Position numbers and translations under genes: made by a program
Origin: Pseudomonadota bacterium
Lineage (GTDB): Bacteria; Pseudomonadota; Alphaproteobacteria; Rhizobiales; Beijerinckiaceae
Direction of reading: 5' to 3'
DNA: 64,000 nucleotides
Assembly: GCA_023450615.1 (NCBI GenBank)
Contig: JAEXGT010000094.1
Span: 1-64,000, forward strand
Notes under the pieces: model-generated
Database searches by the model: none
Told to the model about the DNA's origin: nothing
The model's input: only the letters and a program-made list of their open reading frames with translations
In this document: positions 52,999 through 61,035 of the stretch, in pieces
Numbering within the stretch: position 1 is the first letter of the stretch
How the letters are laid out: every line of letters starts with the position of its first letter

Positions 52999-53493
52999 AT
53001 GTCCCTGACGATCCAAACCGCCTCGGCCCCTGCCGGGGATGTGCCCGCCATGACCGCCATGCGGCGCGGCTTCCTCTGCCGGTGCCCGGCCTGCAACCAG
53101 GGTCGTCTCTTCGGCAAGTTTCTGAAGGTCGTGGATCGCTGCGAGGCTTGCGGCACCGAATTTCATCATCATAGGGCCGACGATTTTCCGCCCTATCTCG
53201 TGATGTTCATTGTCGGCCATCTGATCGGCTACGGCATTCTCATGACCGAGACGAAGCTGGAGATGCCGCTATGGACACACCTGGCGATCTGGCCCCTGCT
53301 CACGGTTGTTCTATCTCTAGCCTTGCTCCAGCCCGTCAAAGGCGCTGTCGTGGGCCTTCAATACGCGCTAGGAATGCACGGCTTCGGGGTTGCCCGGGCC
53401 AAACGAAAAGCTGAAGGGGAGAATGCGGGTGACGGACGCGACAACCTTGGCCAAGCTGGATACGCTGGCCGCCGCGGCGCAAACGGAGCATAA
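52999..53493 (+). CDS. DUF983 family membrane protein
   Basis: A 164-aa protein with an N-terminal zinc ribbon (CRCPACNQGRLF...CEACGTEF) at about residues 30-58 and two membrane segments (about residues 70-90 and 98-120), the standard DUF983 layout. The family is common in Alphaproteobacteria and unexplained. GAGAAGAG precedes the ATG. Its last 71 bases overlap the Nudix gene in another frame, implying translational coupling. Confidence 0.88.
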   Translation: MSLTIQTASAPAGDVPAMTAMRRGFLCRCPACNQGRLFGKFLKVVDRCEACGTEFHHHRADDFPPYLVMFIVGHLIGYGILMTETKLEMPLWTHLAIWPLLTVVLSLALLQPVKGAVVGLQYALGMHGFGVARAKRKAEGENAGDGRDNLGQAGYAGRRGANGA

Positions 53494-54190
53494 GACGGCT
53501 GCTCCCACCCTTCGTCCCGCTGACGCCTCGACCCTCATCATCATTGACCGCAAGGGGAAGCAGCCGAAAGTCCTCATGGGCAAGCGCCATGATGGGCACA
53601 GGTTCATGCCAGGCAAATTCGTGTTTCCCGGTGGGAGGATCGAAGCCGGCGACCGCTCCATGGCGGTGACCGGAGCCCTGCATCCGAGGGCGGAAGCCGC
53701 CCTCATGGCCCGGGTCACCCGACCCTCCGTCCAGCGCAGCCGCGCCCTGGCGCTCGCCGCCATCCGCGAGACCTTCGAGGAAACCGGGCTGCTGCTCGGC
53801 ACCCGCGATTATGGCGGTCCGGATACGGTGCCCGCAGGCACACCCTGGGAAGCCTTTCGCGAGCATGGCGTTTTCCCGGACCTGGAAGAGCTGCATTTCA
53901 TCGGCCGAGCCATCACCCCGCCAAGGCGTGTGAAGCGGTTCGATACCCGATTCTTCGCCGTCGACCGCACAGCCATCGCCCATGAGGTCGAGGGCATGGT
54001 GGGGCCGGATTCCGAGCTCGTGGAGCTTGCCTGGGTCACCGTGGCCGAGGCCAGGAAGCTGGACCTTCCTCCGATCACAGGCGTGCTCCTGGGCGAGTTG
54101 GAAACCCGCATTGCCGCCGGTTTCAGCCCCATGCTGCCCGTGCCGTTCTTCTATCAGAAGCGCGGCCATTTCATCCGGGAGCTGCTTTAG
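53423..54190 (+). CDS. Nudix hydrolase family protein
   Basis: A 255-aa Nudix protein. The Nudix box is split by a long insert: FPGGRIEAGD near residue 70, then RSRALALAAIRETFEETGLLLG near residue 115, a form seen in NUDT19-type enzymes acting on nucleoside-diphosphate or CoA derivatives. ATG 53423 has AAGGGGA 5 nt upstream, so it begins inside the DUF983 gene. Substrate is unknown. A terminator follows. Confidence 0.86.
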   Translation: MRVTDATTLAKLDTLAAAAQTEHKTAAPTLRPADASTLIIIDRKGKQPKVLMGKRHDGHRFMPGKFVFPGGRIEAGDRSMAVTGALHPRAEAALMARVTRPSVQRSRALALAAIRETFEETGLLLGTRDYGGPDTVPAGTPWEAFREHGVFPDLEELHFIGRAITPPRRVKRFDTRFFAVDRTAIAHEVEGMVGPDSELVELAWVTVAEARKLDLPPITGVLLGELETRIAAGFSPMLPVPFFYQKRGHFIRELL

Positions 54191-54301
54191 GACAGGCTGT
54201 TCCCTCCCAGCCACCAGCGGAAGGGCACATTCCCCCAGTACTGCCCTCAGGAACTCTTGACGAAACCGGCATAATCGGGCATTGGAGCCCCACGATATTC
54301 C

Positions 54302-54322
54302 GGCCGGGTTCGCCCGGCCTTT
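54302..54322 (+). terminator. terminator after the Nudix gene
   Basis: A 7-bp stem (GGCCGGG / CCCGGCC) with a TTCG tetraloop is followed by TTT, 111 nt after the Nudix stop and before rpmG. Confidence 0.6.
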
Positions 54323-54383
54323 GCGTTTCGGCCATGCCATAGGGCCAACCGAGCGCGTTCACACTGAACAGAGGTCCCGACCT

Positions 54384-54551
54384 ATGGCCAAAGCCGCAAC
54401 GATCAAAGTGAAGCTCGTCTCCACCGCCGACACGGGCTATTTCTACGTCACCAAGAAGAACTCCCGTACGATGACCGACAAGATGTCGTTCAAGAAGTAC
54501 GACCCGGTTGCGAAGAAGCACGTGGAGTTCAAGGAAGCCAAGATTAAGTAA
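54384..54551 (+). CDS. rpmG: 50S ribosomal protein bL33
   Basis: Ribosomal protein L33 (55 aa), an exposed protein near the E site. MAKAATIKVKLVSTADTGYFYVTKKNSRTMTDKM is the alphaproteobacterial form without the zinc cysteines. ACAGAGG lies 9 nt upstream. It is the last gene of the core-genome block; the accessory island begins just after its terminator. Confidence 0.97.
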   Translation: MAKAATIKVKLVSTADTGYFYVTKKNSRTMTDKMSFKKYDPVAKKHVEFKEAKIK

Positions 54552-54583
54552 TCGGCTCTGATCTAAGCGATTATAATATCTGC

Positions 54584-54616
54584 AAAAACCGTCTCTTAGC
54601 TGAGACGGTTTTTTCG
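54584..54616 (+). terminator. intrinsic terminator of rpmG
   Basis: A 9-bp perfect stem (AACCGTCTC / GAGACGGTT) with a 6-nt loop is followed by TTTT and more T. It marks the last clear core-genome feature before the island. Confidence 0.9.
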
Positions 54617-55204
54617 TTTTGGGTAACATCAGGGTAACAAATGGACTGAGCTCCGATGGCCCTCACGAGGGTATGTCTCTAAAACGAATAACGGCCATTG
54701 TTGCGAGGCATTCTGATGATGGCGCCGCCTTAGAGCGTCGTGTTGGTCAAAGATTATCAGAACCTGAGACACGGTCCGTCGGATTCCGAGAGCGGCGCAG
54801 CCTTCCTCTCCGTACCGGGGGTATGGGGTACGGTTAAAAGATGCGCGTGGTTTGACTACTACCGCACAGTGAGTGAAATTTCCCGCACCGATAGAGAGAT
54901 TTTTTCCGGCATAAAGCACTGCCGACTACAGAATATACTTACGTCGCACTGGCTTTGTTGTAGGCCAGTAAGGGCTCTCCATAGCGCTGCCTATCACAGT
55001 GATCCCAAAAACAACTGTGCAGTTCAGAGCTGCGAATATTTCCCGCAATCCCCCGCAAACTTCGCGAGCTTATCGCTTCTGGAGATCGCGAACCTTGTAC
55101 CCACAAACCCATCTGGTACATATAGAAGCTAACCATCAGCCACGCTGGACTCTGAAGCGACATAGTTTCAGTACACGCGGGAATGCATAAGAATTGGGCT
55201 AAGT
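54617..55204. other. noncoding left flank of the Dnd island
   Basis: About 590 bases without a supportable gene and with visibly lower GC than the core genome. It starts with a short direct repeat (GGGTAACATCAGGGTAACA, 54619-54638). ATTTCCCGC occurs near 54880 and again near 55038. TTGTAC (55095-55100) and TACATA (55117-55122), 16 nt apart, are a possible promoter for dndC. The left attachment site of the element probably lies here, but it cannot be defined without its partner beyond the window. Confidence 0.45.
55095..55122 (+). promoter_or_regulatory. possible promoter of the dnd operon
   Basis: TTGTAC and TACATA with a 16-nt spacer lie about 85 nt before the dndC start. The spacing is slightly short for sigma-70; the call is tentative. 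Confidence 0.3.
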
Positions 55205-56344
55205 ATGTCTTTACCTTCTCTCGCTCCTATCGAAGATTGGTCCATCGGAGAGACATGGGAAGCCGTTGTCGAGAGCGTAAAGGCTGAGTACCTCTCGGAG
55301 CAACAGGCATACCCGTGGATTGTGGGATTCTCTGGGGGCAAAGACAGCACAGTCGTAGTTCACGCTATCTTTGACGCTCTGCTTCAGATTTCGCCTTCGC
55401 GACGCACACGACCGATTCATATCGTATCAAACGATACGATGGTAGAATCGCCTTTGGTGATCAGTCATTTAGACATTGTGACGGAGCGGATCAAAGCAGC
55501 TGCGGAGAGCTTGGATCTTCCAATCACTGTTGCCCGAACAAAACCAGATCCGGATAAGACCTTCTGGGTACTTTTAATCGGCAAGGGCTATCCTAGCCCC
55601 AACATGACTATGAGGTGGTGTACAGATCGTCTGAAGATCCAGCCAACCAGTGGATACATCAAACAGGAAGTGTCCCGGTCAGGAGCTGCGATTGTCGTAT
55701 TGGGGGTTCGGCGGGATGAAAGCCAAACCCGTCAACGCTCAATCGATAAGTGGCGAAACCAACGGGGAGGAAACCTCTCTGGTCATGACAGGCTCCCAGG
55801 TGCGCTGATCTATCGTCCAATCGTCGATCTTTCCATCGATGAGGTCTGGGAGATACTTGGAACATTCCATGCCCCTTGGGGAGGCGATCACTCTGCATTG
55901 ATTAAGTTGTATCGTGACTCGGAAGGCGGGGAATGCCCAGTTGTATTAAGTGCGGATGAAGCTCCCGGTTGCGGAACATCAAACAGTCGGTTTGGATGCT
56001 GGACTTGCACAGTTGTCGAGAAGGACAAGAGCCTTCAAGGCTTCGTTGATTCTGGGAAGCATCACTATCAGCCGCTGATTGGATTTCGTGATTGGCTGCG
56101 TTCCGTTCGCAATAAGCCAGAGATGCGCCAGGCAACGCGCCGCAATGGCAAACTTACCTTCGACCCAAACGGCAAGCACATTCCAGGCCCATTCACCATT
56201 CAAGCCCGGCGTGAAATCTTAACGCGACTGCTGGCAGTTCAGGAGGCGTTCGGCGAGAACTTAATTACGGATGACGAGCTGCAGCAAATTCACCGTATTT
56301 GGGCGGACGAATTACAACAATCGGGGAGCCTCGCTGATGTCTGA
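55205..56344 (+). CDS. dndC: DNA phosphorothioation protein DndC (PAPS-reductase-like)
   Basis: An ATP pyrophosphatase-type enzyme (379 aa) expected to activate DNA backbone phosphates with ATP for sulfur incorporation. The PP-loop SGGKDS is at residues 43-48, the PAPS-reductase-like MRWCTDRLKI has Cys139, and four cysteines (244, 256, 265, 268; in GCGTSNSRFGCWTC) would hold a 4Fe-4S cluster, as reported for DndC. It is shorter than many DndC proteins. It is the first gene of the operon and its end overlaps the next small gene by 8 nt. The ribosome binding site is weak. Confidence 0.9.
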   Translation: MSLPSLAPIEDWSIGETWEAVVESVKAEYLSEQQAYPWIVGFSGGKDSTVVVHAIFDALLQISPSRRTRPIHIVSNDTMVESPLVISHLDIVTERIKAAAESLDLPITVARTKPDPDKTFWVLLIGKGYPSPNMTMRWCTDRLKIQPTSGYIKQEVSRSGAAIVVLGVRRDESQTRQRSIDKWRNQRGGNLSGHDRLPGALIYRPIVDLSIDEVWEILGTFHAPWGGDHSALIKLYRDSEGGECPVVLSADEAPGCGTSNSRFGCWTCTVVEKDKSLQGFVDSGKHHYQPLIGFRDWLRSVRNKPEMRQATRRNGKLTFDPNGKHIPGPFTIQARREILTRLLAVQEAFGENLITDDELQQIHRIWADELQQSGSLADV

Positions 56345-56552
56345 TACGCCACTTGATGATGGATACTTGAATGATCTTCCGCTGTGGGCGGACGAAGATG
56401 CGCAAGCGGTACTTGAGCGCATTTGTGGTCAACATGGCGTGCCATTCGACGTGATAACTGAGCTTGTAATTCTTCAACGCGCTCGACAGCATCAGGAGCG
56501 AGCGTCCGGAATCTACCAGAGGATTGAAGAAATCCTGGGCCGCATGGACTAA
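56337..56552 (+). CDS. small acidic protein between dndC and dndD
   Basis: A 71-aa acidic protein (SDTPLDDGYLNDLPLWADEDAQ at the N-terminus, then a helical region FDVITELVILQRARQHQERASGIYQRIEEILGRM). It starts inside dndC (8-nt overlap, CGGGGAG upstream), so it is translationally coupled. Small proteins in this position may accompany Dnd-type modification operons, but I cannot name a family. It could act as an adaptor for the DndC or DndD complex; that is inference from position. Confidence 0.6.
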   Translation: MSDTPLDDGYLNDLPLWADEDAQAVLERICGQHGVPFDVITELVILQRARQHQERASGIYQRIEEILGRMD

Positions 56553-56578
56553 AACGAAAGCCGGGGGGCGCCTGAATA

Positions 56579-58648
56579 ATGTGGATCTCTAAGATCGAAT
56601 TGATCTGTTTTAAGTCTTATCAGCGTCAGGAATTTGACTTTCCAGAGCCTACTGATGGAAAAAATGTTGTTCTTGTCGGAGGATTGAACGGGTACGGCAA
56701 GACATCAATTCTGGAGGCCATTTACCTTTGCCTCTACGGCAAGGATGCAATGGCGCATCTAGCTCGGGCAGGCTTGAAATCTGACGATGCTAGAGGCTAC
56801 CCAAGTTTCCTCGAAAGAGCATTCAACGGCGAGGCCCTCCGGGACGGTCGCGATACAATGATCGTCCGAGTCGTGATCAATAAAACAAAGACTAAGGCGG
56901 TCGAGATCACACGCAAATGGTACTTTCGGTCGAATGGCACTTGGTCAGATGAAGAAGCGACGCTGCGTGAGATTGCGCGAGGTATCCCGGGCACACCAAG
57001 GTCTGATGGAAAAAATGGCTTCCACTTGTCGGACATGTTGGACGAGTTCTTTGTGCCTGCTCATGTGGCTCCATTCTTTTTCTTTGATGGCGAAGAAGTA
57101 AAGAAACTCGCTGACCAGGGACGCGTGGAGCAGGTGAAACAGGGACTGGAGGGCTTGCTAGGGGTTGTTCTCCTTCGATCTCTCGCGGATCGCCTCCGAA
57201 ACTTCGAGCGCAGTAAGCGTGATGTAGTCCCCACCGTGGACGAAGAGAAACTGACTAATCTGTTCCACGTCTTGAAAGACAATGAGCGCCTCGCCACTGA
57301 ACTCAGGAAGAAGCTATCTGAGGCAAGAGAAGCTCGTGAAAGGCTCGAAGGTGAGTTCCAGTCGCTGCTCGAACGAGTTACGTCTGCCGGCGGCGGCGGC
57401 GGTGACACCGCGACATACAAAGAGACAGTCGAACAGCGGGAGCAAGTTCGCAATCGCTTGCGTGAGAGCCATCGTAAGCTAGAGGAAATTCTGGCCGGGC
57501 GCCTGCCCTTCCACCTTGTCTCCAAAGACGTAATGGTGGCGTTCAGGGATCAACTTGAGGCCGAAAACCGCTATTTCCGCTGGGAGGGCGAGAAACGTGC
57601 CCTTGAGCCGCGTCAGCGTGAGTTCGAACTCGCATTCGCTGAGCAATCAGAGCCTTCGATAGAACCGGAATTAACTGAGCGTCAGCTTAATGCCATCAAG
57701 GCACGGATGGATGCTGCATGGACGCGTCTTTTTTATCCACCGCCGGCGGATTGTGCAGGAGAGATCGTCCACTCATACCTGAGCGGCCCAGAACGGTCAC
57801 GGACAGAAGAATTTTTGGATTCGATCTCTCTTGGCCTCCAAGAGATCCAAGGGATTTTGAAAGAGCAGCACGAGTTCAATGAGCGCATTGATGAACTCAG
57901 TCGCAAGATATCCAGGCTCGAGGGAATTGATCGCGATGGCACGCTCGCAGCCTTAACTAGGGATTTGAAAGGTGTCCAGGATCGCATCACTCAGCTTGAT
58001 GATGAATGGAGAGGAGACGATAGGAAGCTGAATGCTCTTGAGGCGCAGATCGTTAGCCAACGAGCCGAATACGAGCGTGAGCAGAAGAAGCTCGATGAGT
58101 CGTCACCCGCGCGCGCCGTTATTGAGAAGTCAGAACGAGTCCGTCGAGTGATCGATGAGGTTGTTCCTGCACTCTTCCCACTTAAGGTGAAGGAACTCGC
58201 GACTGCAATGTCGCAAGTCTACAAACAACTGGCCCACAAGAATCAGGTAAGCAAAATTGAAATTCTTGATGACGGAACAACCGTCGTTCTAGGAAAATCA
58301 GGAAAGTCGATCACCTTTGATCGCTCCGCCGGCGAAAACCAAATATTCGCTACGGCTCTGATTGCTGGTTTGGCCAAAGTATCCGGTGTTAAGGCCCCAC
58401 TTGTCGTGGACACCCCGCTGGGGCGCTTAGACAGCAGGCATAGACACAACATTCTCCAGTTCTGGACTAACGAGAAGTCGCGGCAAGTGATCCTTTTAAG
58501 CCAAGACGAAGAGATTGATGCCGAGTTCCGAAAGCGGATCGGATCTCATATCTCGAAGACATATCTTTTGGATCATATTGATGTTGGTGATGGGATAGGC
58601 CGAACAACAGCGCATGCGGACACTTACTTCCTGGAGGAACGCTCGTGA
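56579..58648 (+). CDS. dndD: DNA sulfur modification protein DndD (SMC-like ATPase)
   Basis: An SMC/Rad50-like ATPase (689 aa) of the phosphorothioation complex. Walker A GGLNGYGKTS lies at residues 34-43, long coiled coils fill about residues 215-300 and 430-530 around a region with GGGGG, and the C-terminal ABC half has RSAGENQIFATAL (from residue 582), Walker B/D-loop VVDTPLGRLDS (609-619) and ILLSQDEEI. No CxxC zinc hook is visible. DndD is thought to drive DNA nicking or remodelling for sulfur insertion. Its stop overlaps the next gene by 4 nt. Confidence 0.92.
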   Translation: MWISKIELICFKSYQRQEFDFPEPTDGKNVVLVGGLNGYGKTSILEAIYLCLYGKDAMAHLARAGLKSDDARGYPSFLERAFNGEALRDGRDTMIVRVVINKTKTKAVEITRKWYFRSNGTWSDEEATLREIARGIPGTPRSDGKNGFHLSDMLDEFFVPAHVAPFFFFDGEEVKKLADQGRVEQVKQGLEGLLGVVLLRSLADRLRNFERSKRDVVPTVDEEKLTNLFHVLKDNERLATELRKKLSEAREARERLEGEFQSLLERVTSAGGGGGDTATYKETVEQREQVRNRLRESHRKLEEILAGRLPFHLVSKDVMVAFRDQLEAENRYFRWEGEKRALEPRQREFELAFAEQSEPSIEPELTERQLNAIKARMDAAWTRLFYPPPADCAGEIVHSYLSGPERSRTEEFLDSISLGLQEIQGILKEQHEFNERIDELSRKISRLEGIDRDGTLAALTRDLKGVQDRITQLDDEWRGDDRKLNALEAQIVSQRAEYEREQKKLDESSPARAVIEKSERVRRVIDEVVPALFPLKVKELATAMSQVYKQLAHKNQVSKIEILDDGTTVVLGKSGKSITFDRSAGENQIFATALIAGLAKVSGVKAPLVVDTPLGRLDSRHRHNILQFWTNEKSRQVILLSQDEEIDAEFRKRIGSHISKTYLLDHIDVGDGIGRTTAHADTYFLEERS

Positions 58649-60171
58649 ACGGCCTTTCTCTGCAACAAATTATGGCATCTCGCTTTCGAACATCGTCCCT
58701 CGCCGATTCTCACACGAAAAAGCTCATGGAGTCGCTTGGGTTATCCACCAAGGCAAACGTTGCTCGTCTTGCATTAGGCCGCTCGCTTGCTTTGGGGCCG
58801 CTTAATGAAGACGGAATTGACGCTAAAGGACTAGAGATCCCAGCATCTTCGCTTTTCACGCAGGAAGATGTGGCTGTGTGGGTGGGTCTTATCGTTACGC
58901 ACGCGCGTATTCACGCAGGCATCACTGTGGAAAGCATGGAGTCATTCCGTAGTTTGGTACGGCAACATTGGCATCGCGGTGCTGGGCTATTGATGGCGGA
59001 CTGGAACGATACGAGGGAAGATTTTGACTCATTTGTTTCAACGCTCGTGAACCGCCGAGCTGAATTACCCGAAGAGGGACGTCGACCTTCCGAAACTCCT
59101 GACAGCGGCACTGCCACCAGTCCCACCGATGTCTCTACTCAACTTAGTCGCGCGCTTTCAGACATTGGAGTTGCGGCAGATGTTAAGGGAGTTACTCATG
59201 GTCCGCGTCTTTCGCGGTACAAAGTGTTTTTACATGATGTGAACCAGCTGGACAAACTGCGCAAGGGCCTCGAGCGCTTAGCATTAGCGCTTAGTCTCAA
59301 AGACCAGAGACCGAGTCTGGGACACGGAGATGAGCCAAAAACAGTGACCGTTGATATTCCGCGGCCGGATAAGACTTGGGTGAGTAACGGCCGTCGAGAT
59401 TTCCAGAAGGCGCTGAATGCCCTTCCGCCAGATCGAGACAAGCTAATGGTTTGCCCAGGTGTGGACGTCGTAAATCAACCCTTCTCGTTTGATCTAGCCA
59501 GAGCTCCTCACCTTTTAGTCGGTGGAACAACCGGCTCAGGCAAGAGCGTTTGCGTTCACGGCCTGATTGTCTCGCTGATATCCAAGCACACACCGGACAC
59601 ATTGAGGCTGGCTCTTATTGACCCAAAGAAAGTCGAGTTTAACGTCTATTCCGGAAGCAAATTCCTTTGGGGCGATGGCGTCGCCGTTGGCATCAATTCT
59701 GCCAAAGATATGATTAGAGCCTTGGTCGCAGAAATGGACGAACGATATCGTCGGTTGAACGAGATTGGGGTTAATAACATCGAAGAGGCAAGAAGAAGCG
59801 GCCTCCACCTGCCGTTTATTGTAGTCTGCATAGATGAATTGGCGGATCTCGTCCTTCAAGATCGAGCGATCGAAGGCGAGATTGTCCGGCTTGCACAACT
59901 CGCCAGGGCAGCCGGTATTCATCTTGTGCTCGCCACACAACGGCCCGATGCCAAGACATTCAGTGGTCTGGTTCGCAGCAACGTACCTTGCCGGATCGCT
60001 TTAACCGTTCAGAAGAGCTCCGAATCTCAGATTATCCTTGACGAAACAGGTGCAGAAGAACTTCTCGGGATGGGTGACATGCTGATCAAACTATCTGGCG
60101 AAGAAGCGGTGCGAGTGCACGGGTATTATCTCTCACTCGCCGACGTCAAACATTCGGTACAGGCGCGATAA
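58645..60171 (+). CDS. fusion of a DndE-like domain with an FtsK/SpoIIIE DNA motor
   Basis: A 508-aa fusion. Residues about 8-135 resemble DndE, the DNA-binding subunit of phosphorothioation (SRFRTSSLADSHTKKLM, then LSTKANVARLALGRSLALGP). Residues about 165-250 match the FtsK alpha/beta region (GPRLSRYKVFLHDVNQLDKL), and residues 290-505 form a RecA-like motor: Walker A GGTTGSGKSV (293-302), Walker B VVCIDELADL (from 393), LARAAGIHLVLATQRPDA and ILDETGAEELLGMGDML. There are no membrane helices and no gamma DNA-recognition domain. Known DndE proteins are about 110-120 aa, so the motor is an addition. GTG is the start, after GGAGGAAC. Confidence 0.85.
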   Translation: MNGLSLQQIMASRFRTSSLADSHTKKLMESLGLSTKANVARLALGRSLALGPLNEDGIDAKGLEIPASSLFTQEDVAVWVGLIVTHARIHAGITVESMESFRSLVRQHWHRGAGLLMADWNDTREDFDSFVSTLVNRRAELPEEGRRPSETPDSGTATSPTDVSTQLSRALSDIGVAADVKGVTHGPRLSRYKVFLHDVNQLDKLRKGLERLALALSLKDQRPSLGHGDEPKTVTVDIPRPDKTWVSNGRRDFQKALNALPPDRDKLMVCPGVDVVNQPFSFDLARAPHLLVGGTTGSGKSVCVHGLIVSLISKHTPDTLRLALIDPKKVEFNVYSGSKFLWGDGVAVGINSAKDMIRALVAEMDERYRRLNEIGVNNIEEARRSGLHLPFIVVCIDELADLVLQDRAIEGEIVRLAQLARAAGIHLVLATQRPDAKTFSGLVRSNVPCRIALTVQKSSESQIILDETGAEELLGMGDMLIKLSGEEAVRVHGYYLSLADVKHSVQAR

Positions 60172-60173
60172 GA

Positions 60174-60410
60174 ATGGCCAATTCAGAAGACATCGCCTTA
60201 GTTGTTGACACTCGTGGCCTCAACTGTCCGTTACCTGTATTGCGTGCGAGGAAGGCTATTAAAAAGCTACCAGCAGGCAGCTTGGTTCGTATTGATTGCA
60301 CGGATCCTCTTGTGGAGGTGGACATCCCTCACATGGCTCACTCGGATGGACATCAACTGTTATCTAAAGGACGCGAAGACGGGATCTATTGGTTCGTTTT
60401 AAAGGTCTAA
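60174..60410 (+). CDS. TusA-family sulfur carrier protein
   Basis: A 78-aa TusA/SirA-like protein. The active CPxP motif is present (RGLNCPLPVLRARKAI, Cys18), with the conserved TDP and DI segments (CTDPLVEVDIPH). TusA proteins carry a persulfide from a cysteine desulfurase to sulfur-using enzymes. It starts 2 nt after the DndE-FtsK gene in the same operon, so it probably delivers sulfur to DndC; no DndA or other cysteine desulfurase is in the window, implying that a chromosomal desulfurase loads it. Confidence 0.85.
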   Translation: MANSEDIALVVDTRGLNCPLPVLRARKAIKKLPAGSLVRIDCTDPLVEVDIPHMAHSDGHQLLSKGREDGIYWFVLKV

Positions 60411-60492
60411 AACTAAGCTGCACTACACAAACGTTCGCTGCATTGAGTCAGCTGCAGCAGAGCAAATTCTGATCGCCCGGGGCAATCAAGCA

Positions 60493-61035
60493 GTGACACA
60501 CGAGAATGCAACAAATGCGGCGACCGCGAACGGCTTCGCGCATCTATATCAAGTCCTAACACATCGCACATTCGCGCCTGTTTCTCAGGTAACGTTCTGG
60601 GTATATCTTTTACTCGGCGTAGTATTGTTTGGTGGTCTCGGGTTCTGGTACGAGTTTGGAAAGTACCTCTATGCAGCATCCAACAAAAGTCTAGATGGAT
60701 TGTTGATCGCCCTATTAACTTTCTTTCCAGCTCTAGTAGGCTCTTCGGCGCTCCAACTAATCTTTTCAGATGCGAATACGAAGCCGATGAAGGCTTTTTC
60801 GCTCTTGTGCCTGGCCGTATTCCTTCTGGTATTTGGATGGCTGGCATTTGGGCGGCCGTCGAACATCTGGGTCTCGATCTCCGCTGCCGGAGCAGGTTCA
60901 TTAGCCGCGATTTGGATCTGGTGGATTGCTAATGGTTTAGATCCGGCGTTTCAGGACCAACTCCCAGTCAACGCGGCACTTGGCGGCGACACCAACGCAT
61001 CCCCACCAGGTGATCTCACAGGCTTCAAACATTAA
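60493..61035 (+). CDS. four-helix membrane protein of the dnd operon
   Basis: A 180-aa protein starting at GTG 60493 with four hydrophobic segments (about residues 34-52, 66-82, 97-113 and 121-142) joined by short loops and a hydrophilic C-terminus of about 35 residues (PVNAALGGDTNASPPG). It lies between the TusA-like and DndB-like genes and its stop is followed immediately by the start of the latter. No family is recognised. It might be a sulfur-compound or signal transporter, or tether the system to the membrane, but that is speculation from position. Confidence 0.58.
   Translation: MTHENATNAATANGFAHLYQVLTHRTFAPVSQVTFWVYLLLGVVLFGGLGFWYEFGKYLYAASNKSLDGLLIALLTFFPALVGSSALQLIFSDANTKPMKAFSLLCLAVFLLVFGWLAFGRPSNIWVSISAAGAGSLAAIWIWWIANGLDPAFQDQLPVNAALGGDTNASPPGDLTGFKH

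Noticed and set aside
54619..54837. 72-codon plus-strand frame after rpmG
   Set aside because: No ribosome binding site, no family, and it spans the probable island junction; treated as noncoding.
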